DNA of 64,000 nt from Mesostigma viride (GCA_009746045.1 RPFO01002201.1:1-64000); one strand, 5' to 3'; shown: positions 13,101 to 28,100, counted from the first letter of the stretch. Program-made: numbers and translations. Notes: generated by a model from the letters alone, not told the origin.

Positions 13101-16100
13101 TGCAGGCCGGGACCGGCGGCCGTCGTGCGTGCCGCGGAGAATGCCTGCGGGGCGACATGCGTGGAGTCGGGGAGAGGACGTGTTAATCTTGTGCAGGGGG
13201 GAAACTGAAAATTTTCTTACTTTTCATTCAGCATTGTCAAATTTGTCATCGCCATGCGACAAGCAGGCAGGTGAACGGAGCTGTGGACAGGCGGGTGGGT
13301 GGGTGGGGAAGTAGGCGAGCAATACCATCGACAATTTTGAAACGACAGAATTCGGGCACTGCATCAAATTCATTGCTTTGGAAGGTCAGAGCTTCAACTC
13401 TGGTACGCTAACTTCCAAAAGTAGCTTTCCAATAAAATGCCAACGCTCCCGTCAAACTGCCCGTACAGGGTTGAAACTTTTAAGTAGCTGCCCACAGCAA
13501 TGGTGCCACATACACCAAGCTTTACTTCATGTTTAGCAGCGAGAAAAGGTGGCGGTGGCCATTAAGACAAGCATGAAGGCCATAGGGACAAGCACTTGTG
13601 ATAGACGTTAAATAGCTCCTCACCAGCCACAAAACAATGATGCCCCCACAACCGCAACCCGGCCAGGTGATGCTCACCTGCGGCGCGCCAGCATTCAGCA
13701 GGCGGATGGCCTGCGTCTTTGCAAGCACTGCCCCCATGTAGACGGACAGAGTGTTCACCGAGGGCGCCGAGCTGGTCGCGTCGTACACATAACGAGCATC
13801 GTACGTGCCGTCGCCGTTGTCGCGGACCGTGGCGGAGGATGCCCCCGGAACCTGCAGACATGGACGGGTGTGCGTGGAGCAGAGACCGGATTTCTTAGTG
13901 ATCAAGACAGGCCGTGGACAGGCCGTGGAGCCTCACCCGTGTGGAGGCTTCTGACATTGTCGTGATCCGGACAGAGCGCAACGTGAAGAAACCGTGCTTG
14001 TGTTCAGGATCCTGCTCATGCCTGAGTTCAGCCATCTCTAGCCTTACATCACTCGATCAGCCATCTCTCGAACATTCGATCCTGTGACCACCTATTGATG
14101 CCTATTACCATACAGCGCCGGCTCTCTATCAGTTGTGCTGTACCGATTTACTACGCATATGTATCGGGAAAAAAAAACAAAAAAAAAACAGGAATCGATT
14201 GCCGAGGGCCGAAACAGAAGCACACGCTGTGACAGGGTCAGGCTGGGCAGGTGAAGGGGTTGTAGTTTGAGTCTGGGCCAGGTCAGTCCGGAAATCTAGG
14301 GTTGGCATTTAGGGTTTAAACTTCATGGATGCCATCATCGAGGAGGGGGGGGGGGGGAAGGGGGAGCGTTGTGGTAATAAACAGGAGGGGGGGGGGGTGC
14401 TTGTTCAAACAACATGCTGGGGAACGCCCCTGTATGAACACAACCACCCAAGAAGTCAACACTATAGGCTGTCCGCCCTGACTTACTAACAGCATAGTTG
14501 AACCATTTTGCGATTTCCTCACTAAGAAATCGTCCCTGTGCAGCACGGCCCACGCACCAGCACGCTGAAGTCGTCGCCCCCTTGCGTCCGCACGTTCCCC
14601 GCCGCATCGCGTGCAGTGATCGTAAACGCCACTGGGACGCCCTTGACAGCGCCTGTGGCGCCCGGTCCCGCCAACGTGATCGAAGGCGCACTCGTGGGGC
14701 CCGCAAGGACCCGGACATTGAAGGGGGACCCTGGGATATGCGCCCCTCCCACGCGCACGGCGACCTCGGCAGTGCCCACCGTGGCCGATGTGTACGTGAC
14801 CACAAATGCCTTCTTGGTGGCCGAGTAGACGATGCTGCTGGAGACAGCCTCGCGGCCCAGCGTGCCCGCACGCACGACCGTGACCCTCGCCGCGACCTCA
14901 TTGGCCGGCGAGCTCGCCCCTGCAAGTGCCCCGGTCGGGTTGTTCTGGATCGTCACCGTGGACGCGTCCACCTTGTTACCGAACGAGTCGCGGACGTCGA
15001 GGTCGAACGACGCCGGCACACCCAGCGTGGCCGAGAGGAGGCCGGGACCGGACGCCACGCTCACTCTGGCCGAGGGGGGAGAGGGCAGTATGGTGACCGC
15101 CGAGGGGAGCGGGTCGCCCCAGGGCGCACCGTTGACAAAGATGGCGACGTCATACTGGCCCGGGACGGTGGACAGGAAAGCAGCACGGAACAGCCCGGTG
15201 TTCGGGTCAGGGCCCGTCGTCGCGAGCAGCTCAGCGGTCGTATTGCCGGCGGAGATGGCGGGCGTGCTGACAGAAGTTACCGCGAGTAGGCTGCGGCGGA
15301 CCTGGCGGGGGAAGACCCCGCCACCAGAGGAGCTGTTGGTTGGGCGCCTAGTGGGTTTGGGGAGGGATGATGACGAGTGGGGACAAGGGCGCACGGGAGG
15401 CACCACGGTGAGGCATGTAAGGAGCAGAGGAGGGGTGGAGCCACGAGGCTATGAGAGCAAAATTTTTTTAGGGGCGGTTGGCCTTGGACGGGGGGATTTG
15501 GGGGGGGGGGGGGGGGCGCACCACAAGGCAATGAGAGTCTCTTTGGCTAGGGGTACAGTATGGCCATCAGGCATCCTTTTCACCCAGTTGAAAAGGTTTA
15601 CGCCATCCAACCACGATTGTTGTTTTCAAGTTGCTCTCATGCCTGACGCCGCAAACTCTTCGGTGTGTTGGTAGATGAGAGGGTGATCAGCCTGCCAAAA
15701 ACAAGGAAATGGGCAAAACGCTTCGCTCTCTGTCTCTTCGTGGGAATGCACCCAGGTCACCCTGCCCCTTGCCCGGCCCAATTTGCAATCCTGCCCACCA
15801 CCCAAACCAGCCCAAACTCAGTCACCACCAGCTGTCAACAACCCTGCACGGGCTGCAACCCTGCTCAAGCCTCAATTGAAAGTAGCTGTAGTCATCCCTC
15901 CACGATGACAACGTGCATTTTTCAAGCACATGTTGTGCCAAATGCAGCGTTCCCTGCTCCCATCACACCCCTCCTTCGTGACCCACCAGCTACCGACCCA
16001 CCCATCCAACCCACATTCATGACAAACAGGCCACAATCATGACAAACATGCCAGACTCTTCTCAATCCTTTTTCTTCTCTTCTTTTCCTTTTCTTCTTGG

Positions 16101-19100
16101 CCCACCCCCACCTTAGGGCTTCGTGAGGCATTCCCTTTCCAGGGCTGGCTAGGCAGTGGTGCCTCCCGACAGGTCTTGTTTAATAGAAAAAAATTACTAT
16201 TCTCACCTGATCAGCGCCACCTCCAGCAACACCCCTTCAAGTCGTGTGACCCGATTGCCCACCGCGTCGAGGAGCGCCACGTGCACAAAGTCCTCCACCC
16301 CCGCCACCGATGGCACCGGCGACGCGCCGGCCACATACACCGAGGTTGCGCCGCCCACCCAGACCTGCGTGCGGGGGGCCGCCGCGTCCAACTCTCCCGC
16401 GTACACCACCACTGGGACCGTGCGCGTGTGGGTGGTCGGCGCAGCACCGACAACGCTGGCGTTCTTGGTGACGGTCACCAGGATGTCGTGGCTGCCCGCC
16501 ATGAGCAGGGTCAAGGGGAGCCGGTAGACGACGTTGAGGCCCTCGGCCGGAACTGTGGTGCCGTTGGCCAGTGTAGCCATGAGGGAACCCGAGGGAGGCC
16601 CCGAGGAGGACGAAGAAGACGACAAGGATGAGGAGGCAGCGGAGGATGAGGAGGATAGTGAGGATGCTGCTGCTGACGATGATGATGATGTGATGGGCAT
16701 CCCAGTGGCCGCATCCTCGGCTCTCGCGGTCACCTCCCTGGCACCCCCCACGTCCGAGTACACGGCCGACACGCGCACGCCCACGTCCCAGGCCTCGTTG
16801 TCGAACGCGTCAAACGTGCGCACAAACAGCCACGTGGGCACGCCCGCGCGCACGCCGTCCCGCGCGGGGCCCAGCACCTGCGCGTGAGACACTGAGACGG
16901 GCCCAGGGACCACCTGGAGGTAGCCCAGGGAGGGCGTGGTCCCTGCGGGGGGCCACCCGTCGGCCCCGGCCGCGTAGGGAAGCAGCTCGCTGCCCAGGTA
17001 GGCCTCCGCGCGGACGCCACCCGCGCGCGTCAGGGTAATGCTGGCGACCGTGCTGGCGGGCGAGGGGGCCCCGCCCTGGCTCCCATTACTGGCGGGCGTC
17101 ACGGTCACATTGGCGGCGAGCGGCGCGCTGTTGCCACCTGTCGCGTCGCGCAGGTAGACTTGCACCTGCCCCGGGGGAGGCTCTCGCTCGTTCCCAAACC
17201 GGTCGCGGATGCGCACGGGGAAGCGGAGCAGGTAGCCCGCGGGGACTAATATGACCGACCCAGACAAGAACGAGGTCACAGAGAGGGCGGTGGCGGAGCT
17301 GGTGGCGCCGGCGGAGGAACTTGTGGCGGCGCCAGTAGTTGACAGAGGGGTGATGTCAGGCGGCATGAGCGCCGAGCTGGCAAGGTCTACGGCGGCAGGG
17401 ACCACGAGCACGCCCAGGGGGGACCCGGGCAGGGCGACCTCCCCAATGGACACGGTCAGGTTGTACTTGCCCGCGGTGGTCTTGACAAATGTCAGCACCC
17501 GCGTGCCCTGTGGGGGTGGGAGGGGGGGGGGGAGGAGACACGGGGTGAGGGATGGTGAGCCATGAGGGCCACAGGCGAGGGCAACGTGTAGGCGCAAGCA
17601 GGTTAAAGCGGCAAGGAATGGAAGGAGCGGCTGAGGTTCATCGCCGGCACTTGTGAGCCTGAGCTGTTCTTGGGAAGGCCCACCAAAGAAAATAGGGGGA
17701 ACAAAAAATTAGTCGGGCTGTTCATTCTCGACCCAATCTCACAGGAGGAGGCGATAAACCATGGCATGTGAAGTTCTGATTAGAAATGGCTTTTGCTATA
17801 TAAACCTGTCACCAAAATTTGTGATGGCTTGTACTAAAGGCGTTTTTGCAAGAAAGCCACCGATAACGTCAAAACTACGAAAGCCTCCAAGCAATAGATA
17901 CCATTAGAATTGAAACGTGCAGCGTTCATTTTTCGGTTGATAAAACAAGCTTATGTTTTGTCGAACCAATGCCACCCATGTGTACCCACCCACCTGAAAG
18001 TTTGGTTCCCCAATCGCTACGGGCAGCCGGTCGTCATCCTCAGCGTTGAACTCCACGTCCAGGAAGTCGGTGCCGGGGTCGGTGCGGACGATGGAGGCGG
18101 GCGCCGGCTCGCCCGCAATGGCTTCCACGGTGACCTGGCAGGGAGCATGACGAAAGGGAAGTGGCGGCATGGTATGTTACAGGGTTGGACTGTTTAGCGG
18201 CCAAGCTGTAGAGCCCCTGATGATTGGTGCAAACGATGAGGAACACACACACATACACCAGAAAAAGGGCGTGTGTGTGTGTGTGGAAGAAAGAAGGAAA
18301 GGGGAAAAAAAGGAGGAAAAGTTCCATGTCATGGCCATCCACTCACTGCCTTTCCCTGACAATTATTTAAAAGACATCTTTATATTCCTTTGACCAGCTT
18401 CGTGGCAGTAGCAACACCACCAGTGCCAGCACCCCCCAACACCACCACCAACCACAATAGGCCAATAATAGCAGCCCGCGATGGTCATACCAATACTAGA
18501 AAAATATTACGAATGCCACTATTTACAGGCGCTACACATAGTTTCAAGGCATGAAGGCAACACAGTAAACAGGCAACACTATGTTGTAGGTGGTTGATAC
18601 AAGGATGCATTGATACGATGCATTGATGGCCATGCCGTCTCACCTGCCCCACGGTGCCATCGGCAGCAAACACCCCATCCTCGTCGCCCAGCTCGCTCGT
18701 GCTCGACACCAACTGCTGCCCCGCGCCGCCCACCAGGCGGTAGTAGTACGCCGGGTGTCCGCGGTAATAGCGCGCAAGGAAGAACGCGGGACCCTGCGCC
18801 GTGGGGATCCCGTCGACCAGCAACAAGAGCGTTATGCTGTCGACCGGCGACCGCTCATCCACCGCCACGCTGGCCACCTGGAAGAGGATGCGGTAGTCGC
18901 CGCCGCCGTCGTCACGGACCTCGTACGGGCCGAGGGCGGCGCTGCCCGAGAGGTCGCCGGAGAGGGAGAGGGAGAAGTACTGGCGCGCACCGCCCGAGGT
19001 GAGCCGGCGGCCGCTGGCACCCACGGCGTGCACGGACAGGGTCACGGGGGTCCCTGCGTAGACCTGGGTGGGCAGCGGCGCGTAGATGGAAAGGAGGGAA

Positions 19101-22100
19101 GGGATGGCTTGCTCCACGCGGAACACCACCGTGCTGATGGGCTGCGGGGCCGGGAAATGAGGTTTTAGGGTTCAGGGTTCAGGGGTCAGGGCATGAGGGC
19201 CAGGGCAGAGGCGGGAGGGGAGGAGGGCATGGAAGCAGGGGACGAGCAATAAGCCGGAATAAAGTATACATCAGCCGGAATAAAGAGGGTAAACGAGCGT
19301 GAAGGGAATAAGGGGCTTGAGGGAAAGGGGCCATGTAAAAAGGGGGCAGGGAAGAGGAACGGTGCAGGGTTGAGAATGGCGTGGCATTTTGGCATTAGGA
19401 CACCGTGGCACGTGAAGGATCCTGACCTTACCACAAGGGACCCTGCTGCATGCCTGGTGGGGAGCGTGCATGCTTAGGTTGGTAAGCTGGGCAACAGGCG
19501 GATTGCCCTCGCGGAACGTGCTGTACACACAAACACCCTCACCGGGGCACCATACGTGTCCTCAGGCATGCGTGTCCTCAGGTAAGTGGTCCGATCATGC
19601 ACACATGAGCGCTGGCAAGTGGTGAAGAGATCGGATGCACAAAGCACAGGGAATCATGCACGCAAGATTCAGAGCGCTTCGAGGGAAGCATACCACATTC
19701 AAGACGTTTAGTTGAGACGGTACCCACGCAGTGCAGGTTACTATCCTCACTACGGCCACACCAGCCCCTACCTGGCCTGAGCCGGTGCTGATGCTGATCA
19801 GGTACTGCCCAGGGTTGGCCACCAGATCCGCGGGCAGGATGACCGAGAACAGCCCGTTGCCCAGGTAGGTGGCGATGAACACGCGGGGGTCGCCCGCCAC
19901 GGTGATGGTGATGTTGCCGTAGGGGGTCGGGTTGCCGAACGAGTCGCGGCAGAGGATGAGGATCTCCACAATGCCACCCTCAGGGTAGGCCTCCTGGGGG
20001 GTGGCCACAGCGGGGAGGGTAGAGGCGGTGGGACAAGAATGCCGAGGCCAAGGCAACCAGCCGACGGACAAAGGATAGGCACTTGTAAATAGAATGCGTA
20101 AGGAGAAGCGCTGGGCAAACGACTCAGGAGGCACTGAAGGTACCCCATGGGAACAAAAACACGTCCTTCGCCTTGGGCCAGGCACCGGGTGTTTGACCTA
20201 AAAAATGGGGTGCATACGGGTGCGTTTAGTAGCCGCAGACAGCCACAGCAATGGCCAACCACGCTGGAGGGTGGTTTGCAAACAAAGATGAATGAGGACA
20301 TGCAGATCTCGTTACTGAGAGGAAACCCGACAAAAGTTCTTTGCGGTCCTTCCTTTCCCTGAAGCCACCTGAGAAATCCCTCCAGTGGCACATCAAACAA
20401 GTACCCCTATGCATATCTTAGCTCCTATAACTTGAAGTCAATGTCTTTTCCCCCCCTGGGCCATGGAACCCACCCTGTGCTCGGCACCCACCTGAGATAT
20501 CACCTCGCACATGGACGGGTCCAACAACCCCGGCCGGACCTCCAGCACATACACCTGCGGCTCACTCCCTTGCTCGCCCACCAAGGGGACGCCATCGATG
20601 GCCACCAGCAACTCATACGTGCCCGCCCGCCGGGGCGCCGTGAACGATACGGAGTAGCTGCCGGCTGCCCCTGGTATATCGGCCACCACCACCCCCGCGC
20701 TGGTCATGAAGTCCTCGATCGTGAACACGAGGAGCGTGATGCTCGACGCGTCGCCACCTGTTGCGATCTCGTTGTTCTCCGCGTCGTAGGCCTTGACGCG
20801 GAATGTGACGTTCTCCAGCGGTCCCAGCACGCTCAAGGGCGGGAGCTGGCTGACGCGAGAGCGGGACGAAATCTCACCCACGGTGACCACGATGGGGATT
20901 CCTCCGCCACCACCGCCACCCCCGGTGGTACCATTCCCGCCACTCCCCCCACCCACGGGCACGGTTTCGCCATTCACGCCAACCGAGACCGTGTAATTGC
21001 CGGGGGGCAGGTCTACAATGATGATACTGTACGTACCGTCGTGGTTGTCAATAATAATGAAGTTGACGCCCGTGATGTTGATGGGCCGGCCATCGGGTCC
21101 CAGAATGATAAGTGTCACGTTGGCACCGCCCGAGGTCAGCGGGCTGCCGTCATCGCCGCGCGTGGTCACGTTGAATTGGATCCCGCCCGCTGGCACCACG
21201 GGCGGCAGCTCAATCTGCGTGTTGTTCACGCCGAGCGGGGTGTATGTCACGGCAAACTCAAAGGGGGAGATGGCATCGGTCAGGGGGGCGGGCGTCAGGA
21301 ACTCGGAGCCGAGGGATTGGATGCCGGAGCCATCCAGCGCGGGCGCCGTCACGGTCACGATGTAGTTGCCCGCCACCTCAGCACCTCCGGAGATGGAGAG
21401 GAGGGCTTCCATGGTGCCAGACTCCTTCTGGGACACGGCGCCGATTATGGGGACGGCTGCGAGTATAAAGCAGGAACGCAAGGGTGCAAGGAAACAGGGG
21501 AGGGACAACGAAAGTAGGAACATGCATCCCAGAATAACCGCCCGTTATGTCAGGGCAGGCATTGGAAGGTGCCCAAGGAGCTTTTTAGAAAACATGGCAT
21601 CGCTTCCTTGGTCATGACTCGTGGCATAGCTGTCTTGTGGGCAAGAGCCTGCGCCCGTCCTAATCGCCATTCACCCATACGTACATCCATTAATCCCCTG
21701 AGCATACCCATCATGCATATTCCTGAAGTCACCCTTACATAAATACCCAGGAAATCATCTACAACCGGCTCCTAGAGTGAAGGGAAAAAACGGCTCCCAA
21801 AATGCCCCTCCATAGAGACAACACACCGGCTCAACCTGCGCGAGTCCCCCCCCTGCGATTCCCTGCTGCCTCCAACCACACACCGTTGGCGCCCGACTCC
21901 CGCCTCCTCGCGACCACGCGGATGTCCCCCGGGTCGATGATCCGATCCACTGTGTTAGCGATATTCCCAAACCGGTCGCGCCCCGTGATGCCCAACGCGA
22001 TCAGCCCCTGGGAATAGCTCGCCCGGTGCTGTGCGGTGCTAAACCGCATGTCCATGTCCGCGTGTGTGACCGTGTACGTGATCCGGTTCCCCACTCGGCC

Positions 22101-25100
22101 GCCCTCCGACTGCTCCACCACGCTCAAGCTGAACTGGCCCACCACCTCGTTGTCCAGGATGAACTGCGCGGCCGCGAGGTCCGAATTTGCGTTGCTCACG
22201 ATGGGGTCCGTCGGGAGCAGTGGGTCGCTGAAGCCGTAGCGGAAGAAGAGGAGCCCGATCTGGGTGTACGGCGTGCACGTCCCTGCCGTGTCCCAGAGTG
22301 CCTGCGTGGACGTGATCGTCCACTGGACCGCCGTCCCCGCGACGATGGCGCTCTGCAGGATGTTGCGCCGCAGGATGAAGTAGTTGTTCATGCCCGGGAG
22401 GCCCGGCCCCCGCTGTGAGGGGGGGATACGGTAGATCGAGACCATGTAAACATTGGACTGGCCCGCCCCGTTGACCACGGTGACCTCGACCGGGTTGAAC
22501 AAGTAGGCCAACGTGACGGACACCCACGCGCCCTCGGCGGCCAGGGTCCCATTGATGCGGACGGTCACATTGCCCTCCCCCTGGAACGCCCGCAGGCGGG
22601 CGGTCGAGCGAAGGTGCATGACGGACGCGTTGTAAAAGAAAGTCGTGAAACCGTTGAAGGTCGGGCGCAAGCAGCCGTTCTCGAGCTCGAGCCCCTCGAG
22701 GAAGAGGCTCCCATCAGGGGGAGGGGGCGGGGCGGGAGGGGGGAACGGGGGTGGGGGCGGGGGCGGGGGCGCCCGATCGACGAATTCGAGCACCGCCGAG
22801 GCATCGTTGCTGTTCCCCACAGCGTCAGTTACGGCACCGGCGACCAATTGGAGGCGGACTACCACATCCCCCGGCCGGTCCAACACGGTCACTGTAACAT
22901 TGTAGCGGGCACCCTGTCCCGTGACATCACCAACGATGGCCCCTGAGGCGGCAATGTCCCCTGGACCAAGCCCTGTGACCGGCTCACTGAAGTTGAGCAT
23001 GAGGGTGTACTGCCGCCCGCCGATGGACTCCACTGCTAACGTCACTGTGGGTGGGGTACCATCATAGAGGAACGAGACGCCCCCCCCGCCGAGGTTGCTG
23101 TTGCCAGCCGAGTCGGTCACTGTGCCCTCTGGTACATTGACCGTGACGGTCCCGTCGGCGGTGCCCACGACGACGACCACGTAGCAGACGACGTACGACC
23201 CTGCAGGGGGCAAGCTGGGGGGGGACACGGAGATGACCTCCCCGTTGGCCACGCTGACGTCGGCGGCCGTGAAGGAGACGATGGCCTCGCTGAAGCAGAC
23301 GGTGACGGAGACCATACCACCAACGACTGTGCCGGTGACAACGTCCGTTGTGATGGTCACCTAGAGGGACAACGGCAGGTCCAGGCAAAGGCGCAGTCAT
23401 GAAATTTACATATTTTGTTCCCATGGAAACTTCATTTACAAGACCAGAACTGCTTGTCATGTAGGATTGTGAAATGAGAAGGTTTGCATCCAATCCATCC
23501 TGCCGAGAATGGGTAGATTGAAGGTGAGGTATCCAGCTCCAACTTGTCAAAGTTCCTCGTCTTATCCCCCTAATCATGCTGTACGACTACGCTTGAGACA
23601 AGGGAGCTGTTATGCGGGACAGGATCACAAACGAGTCAAACACGCACTAGACCCTGGGGAATCTTTTCACCCTCTTCAGGAGCAACCGTATGTATGGACC
23701 CCATAAATAGCCAGACTCCCACCCGCTGCCGTCATTCTCGACAACCTTCTTCGCCGCTGTGCCTGCCCTAGAGATCTATCTAGCCCTTAGCCGCAAAGAA
23801 CCGTGCACATTCCACTTAGAAGATGAGGGAGGGATGACATCTGTGCATGTGTCAGGCAGAAAGGGATATGGGAGGATATTGTCCTCCATGGCCATATATG
23901 TGGGCAGACCCCATACAGGACACCGTGGGCAGACCCCATACAGGATACCGTGGGCAGACCCCACATCGGACACCGTGGGCAGACCCCATATAGAACGCCG
24001 TGGGCAGACCCCACATCGGACACCGTGGGCAGACCCCATACAGGATACCGTGGGCAGACCCCACATCGGACACCGTGGGCAGACCCCATATAGAACGCCG
24101 TGGGCAGACCCCACATCGGACACCGTGGACAGACCCCATACAGGATACCGTGGGCAAACCCCATACAGGACACCGTGGGCAGACCCCATATAGGACACCG
24201 TGGGCAGACCCCATACAGGACACGGTGGGCAGACCCCATATCGGATACCATGCGCAGACCCCATATTGGACACCGTGGGCAGACCCCATACAGGATACCG
24301 TGGGCAGACCCCATACAGGACACCGTGGGCAGACCCCCTCAACTGGTTAGACTCACCCATCTACATCCCTCTAACCAGGTGAGGGGAGAGACTAGGTCCA
24401 CGTGTGCTAAGCGAGGATGGGGGTGCGGGAAAGGGGGAGGGAAAGATACATAGATACTATAAAATTGATGGTGATTGGTAGTACTGGTTAATTGATGGCG
24501 ATGGACCTACCGTGGGTCGCACGGTGTCGTAACGGACAACCAGCGGCGAGGAGGCTTCGTTCAGATTCCCTGCATCGTCCGCGCAGGCGCCCGCAGGGAC
24601 CCTGATCGACATGTCCCCCTCGAGGAAGCCTGGGCCGGGTGAGACTCCGAACACAAACACGCGCGCGCGGCCCTGTGCGAAATCGCCCGAGGAGACAGCC
24701 GCGGTGAGCCCTGGTGGTGACGTGACCAGAATATCCGCCGCCTGGAACCCCGTGACCGGCTCCGAGAAGGTGGCGGTGATCAGAATCGGGCTGGTGCCAG
24801 TGACGGCGGTGGCGGACGTGAGCACCACGGTGGGCCGGACGGTGTCGTACTTGAACACGAACGTGACGCTGCCGGAAGAAGGGTTCCCCGCGAGGTCGGT
24901 CGCGACGCCCGACGGCACAAAGATGCTCACGTTGCCGTTCTCCTGGCAGGGTATGATCCCGATGAAGAACATGGTCTGGTCGGTACTGGCCACGAAGTCC
25001 CTCACGTTCCCACAGTTTATGACGATGCCAGAGGGGGTGAACGCGTCCACGGCCTCAGAGAAGGTGATCGTGCAGGACACGGGGGATGTGTTGGTCGCGT

Positions 25101-28100
25101 TGGTCCCTGACAGGGTGCACGTGATGTCCACGCGGGGGGGCGACGTGTCGTAGACAAAGGAGAGCGTGTTGGAGGCGGAGTTGCCGCGCCCGTTGGCCGC
25201 GGTGGCGGAGCCTGCGGGGATGGTGATGGTTGTCTCGCCCTCGGCAGTGGGGTCCAGGGCGAGGGACCAGGTCGTGTTGGCGCGCACGCCGGACGTGGTC
25301 ACGGGCAGCAGGTTTGTGGCGACACCGCTGGTCACGGAAAGATCGGACAAGGTGAAGCCGGTCACCGGCATGCTGGGGTGCGGGGAGGCAATAATGGGAG
25401 GGGAGGGGGATGAACACAATGAAGCAGATAGTGGACAAGGAGGGATATGAAGAAAAGGAGGGGCATAGAAAATGGATGCTTTCGAATGGAAAGGAAAACA
25501 GGATGGAACAAGGATTCAACAAATGAGCAAATCAAGGAATGAGCAAAGAGCAAGCTCGACTAGAAGTTGCCCAGCCACATGCTAGCCAAACGGCTCACGT
25601 GAACGTTTCCTGCCATGAGGCTAGTTCTCTCATTTGCCTCACTCACCTGAAGGTGGCCCGAATCGGGATGGGCCGGGTGTTCACCCTCGTCGTAGCCGTT
25701 GTCGAGAGCAGCGCAGTCGGCACCGTCGCATCGATGGCAATCTCCAGAACAGGGCCAGGGAGGCTCGGATTGTTGGCGGCATCCGTCACCTGCGCACGCA
25801 CCGACATGGGTGGCAATGAGCACCAGCGCAAGCAGGGCGCGCACAGCCCACACAACACGATCTAATTATAGGAACGTCCATCGAATATACCTGTTTCTTG
25901 CTATAAAATCTTCATCCAAACATGGCTGAAACAGAGGGGGAAGATGCTGTTTTGACAAGGGGCACCCTACCGGAGATAGGGGGAAACAGGGCGCTGGTGT
26001 GTGTGATGGCTCTTCAGATGGATCGGCGGGAAAGATAGTACACGAGGTGTGAGACCCAATGTAGATAGTAAGCGAGGTGTGCACCATGGTGATAGTACAC
26101 GCGAGGTGTGCGACACCATGTTAAGGGTAGGACCACAAGGCTGCACATGGTGAAGTTGTGAACAAAGAAGCAGAGAGCCATTGCTGCTGTCACTCCCTGT
26201 CCGAGGCAGTTCGATCAAGGCATCCCTAGCACATCTCGCTACCAGGAGCAAGAAAGGGAACAGCCTGGGGAGCCAATGGGCGTCCCCAGAGGCAGGTACA
26301 TCCGATGCAGTACACACACATGAGACAAGCAGTGCAGGGCTGAAGGAAAAAGAAATGGGGAGGTGAGGATTGAGAGGGAGGGACCTGGATAACAGGAAGC
26401 TCAGCACGCAAACAAGAAAAGAGGATTGGTAAGAAGATCAATTAGTTTACATTTGAGTGATGAAGAGAACTTGCAGGATGTACACACGAGACCTCTCCCA
26501 CTCCTCACGCCTGCCCTCTCCCACTCCTCACGCGTGCCCTCTCCCACTCCTCACGCCTGCCCTCTCCCACTCCCCACGCCTGCCCTCTCCCACTCCCCAC
26601 GCGTGCCCTCTCCCACTCCCCACGCCTGCCCTCTCCAACTCCCCACGCCTGCCCTCTCCCACTCCCCACGCCTGCCCTCTCCCACTCCCCACGCCTGCCC
26701 TCTCCCACTCCTCACGCCTGCCCTCTCCCACTCCCCACGCCTGCCCTCTCCCACTCCCCACGCCTGCCCTCCCACATGTGCCCTGCCAAACGCGCCCATA
26801 TGCGTGCCAGACTCGCACGCCCCCGGTCGTCCACTCACCACGCCCGCCGGCACGGTGATCCGCACAAACGCCCCCTGGCTGCCCGGGACAACGTCCACCA
26901 GGTACTGCCCCCCGCCCACGAGCGTGACACCTGTCACGACGCCGTTAGTCACCAGGACCACGTCCGCCGAGAACCCGAGCACCGGCTCGCTGAACGTGAT
27001 CGTGATCGGGAGCGGCGACACCGACGTGGGGCCCACGACCGTGCTATTTATAGACACCGTGGGTGGGTACGCGTCGTAGAGAAACGCGAGAGGGTCGGAC
27101 CGCGCGTTCCCGTTCCCTGCGGCATCAACGGCGAGCCCCGCGGGGACGACCGCGCGGACCTCCGTGGGACCCGTCCCTGTGAAGCTCGTGGGCGTGACGG
27201 GGAACAGCTCGAAGAAGAACTGGGTGCCGCCGGGGCCCACCCCCAGGGTCCCCGCAACGCCCCCCGTGATCTCGAGATTGGACAGGTCGAACAGCCCCCG
27301 GTCAAGCACCGGCTCGGAGAAGGTGGCGGTGACAGGGATCGGCGTGGCGCGGGTGAACAGGGGCGTGGTCGGGGCGGACGACGTGAGCGTGACAGTTGGC
27401 GCGTTGCTGTCCCACAGGAACTGCTGGGGGGGGGAGAGCGCGTTCGGGTTGCCCGCCGCGTCCGTCACCGCGCCCATGAGGAGCCGGAAGGAGACGAGAC
27501 CCTCCGAGGTGGGGATGAGGTCAAAGGAGAAGCGGGTCGTGCTGGCGACTGTCCCGTTGAGGACCGGGCCAAGTTGGCCCACCGACGCGCCTGAGACCTG
27601 GATCCCGCCCACGGTGAGCCCCGAGACCGGTTCACTAAAGGTTACAGTGACGGGGACCGGGGACCCACTCACAGATCCTGAGGACGCGGACGGGATGACA
27701 AAGGACGGGACGGGCGGGGTGCGGTCGGAGAGGATGGAGAGGGGCCCTGCGGGAGCGTTCTTGTTCCCAAAGTAATCCTGGACGCTGCCACCTCGCAGCC
27801 GGACGGTCACTGTACGGTCCCCTAGCGCGGGCGTGATCCCGAAATTGAACCTGAGCCCGGTGCCCAGGTTGGCCCCCGCGGTCACCACGGCCCCCGTGAG
27901 GTCCATATCGCCTGGCTCGAACCCCTCAACGGGCTTATCAAAGGTCACGGTGATGGGGATAGGGGAAAGATTGGTGGGGTTGGCCGCGGTCGTCGTGATG
28001 TTGGCAGTGGGCGGGATGGTCGACCAGAAGACCTCGAACACATTGGACGCGGTGTTGGGGTTGCCGACGGCGTCGCGTGCGACAGCAGCGGGCACGGAGA

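Noticed and set aside
15291-15301. Acceptor at 15301/15302 for exon 28
   Set aside because: Following the phase-2 end of exon 27 it gives an early stop; the acceptor 11 bp further into the exon (start 15290) keeps the frame open.
20438-21517. 361-residue + strand frame opposite exon 23
   Set aside because: Antisense shadow caused by high GC; the minus frame carries the domain motifs and in-phase splice sites.
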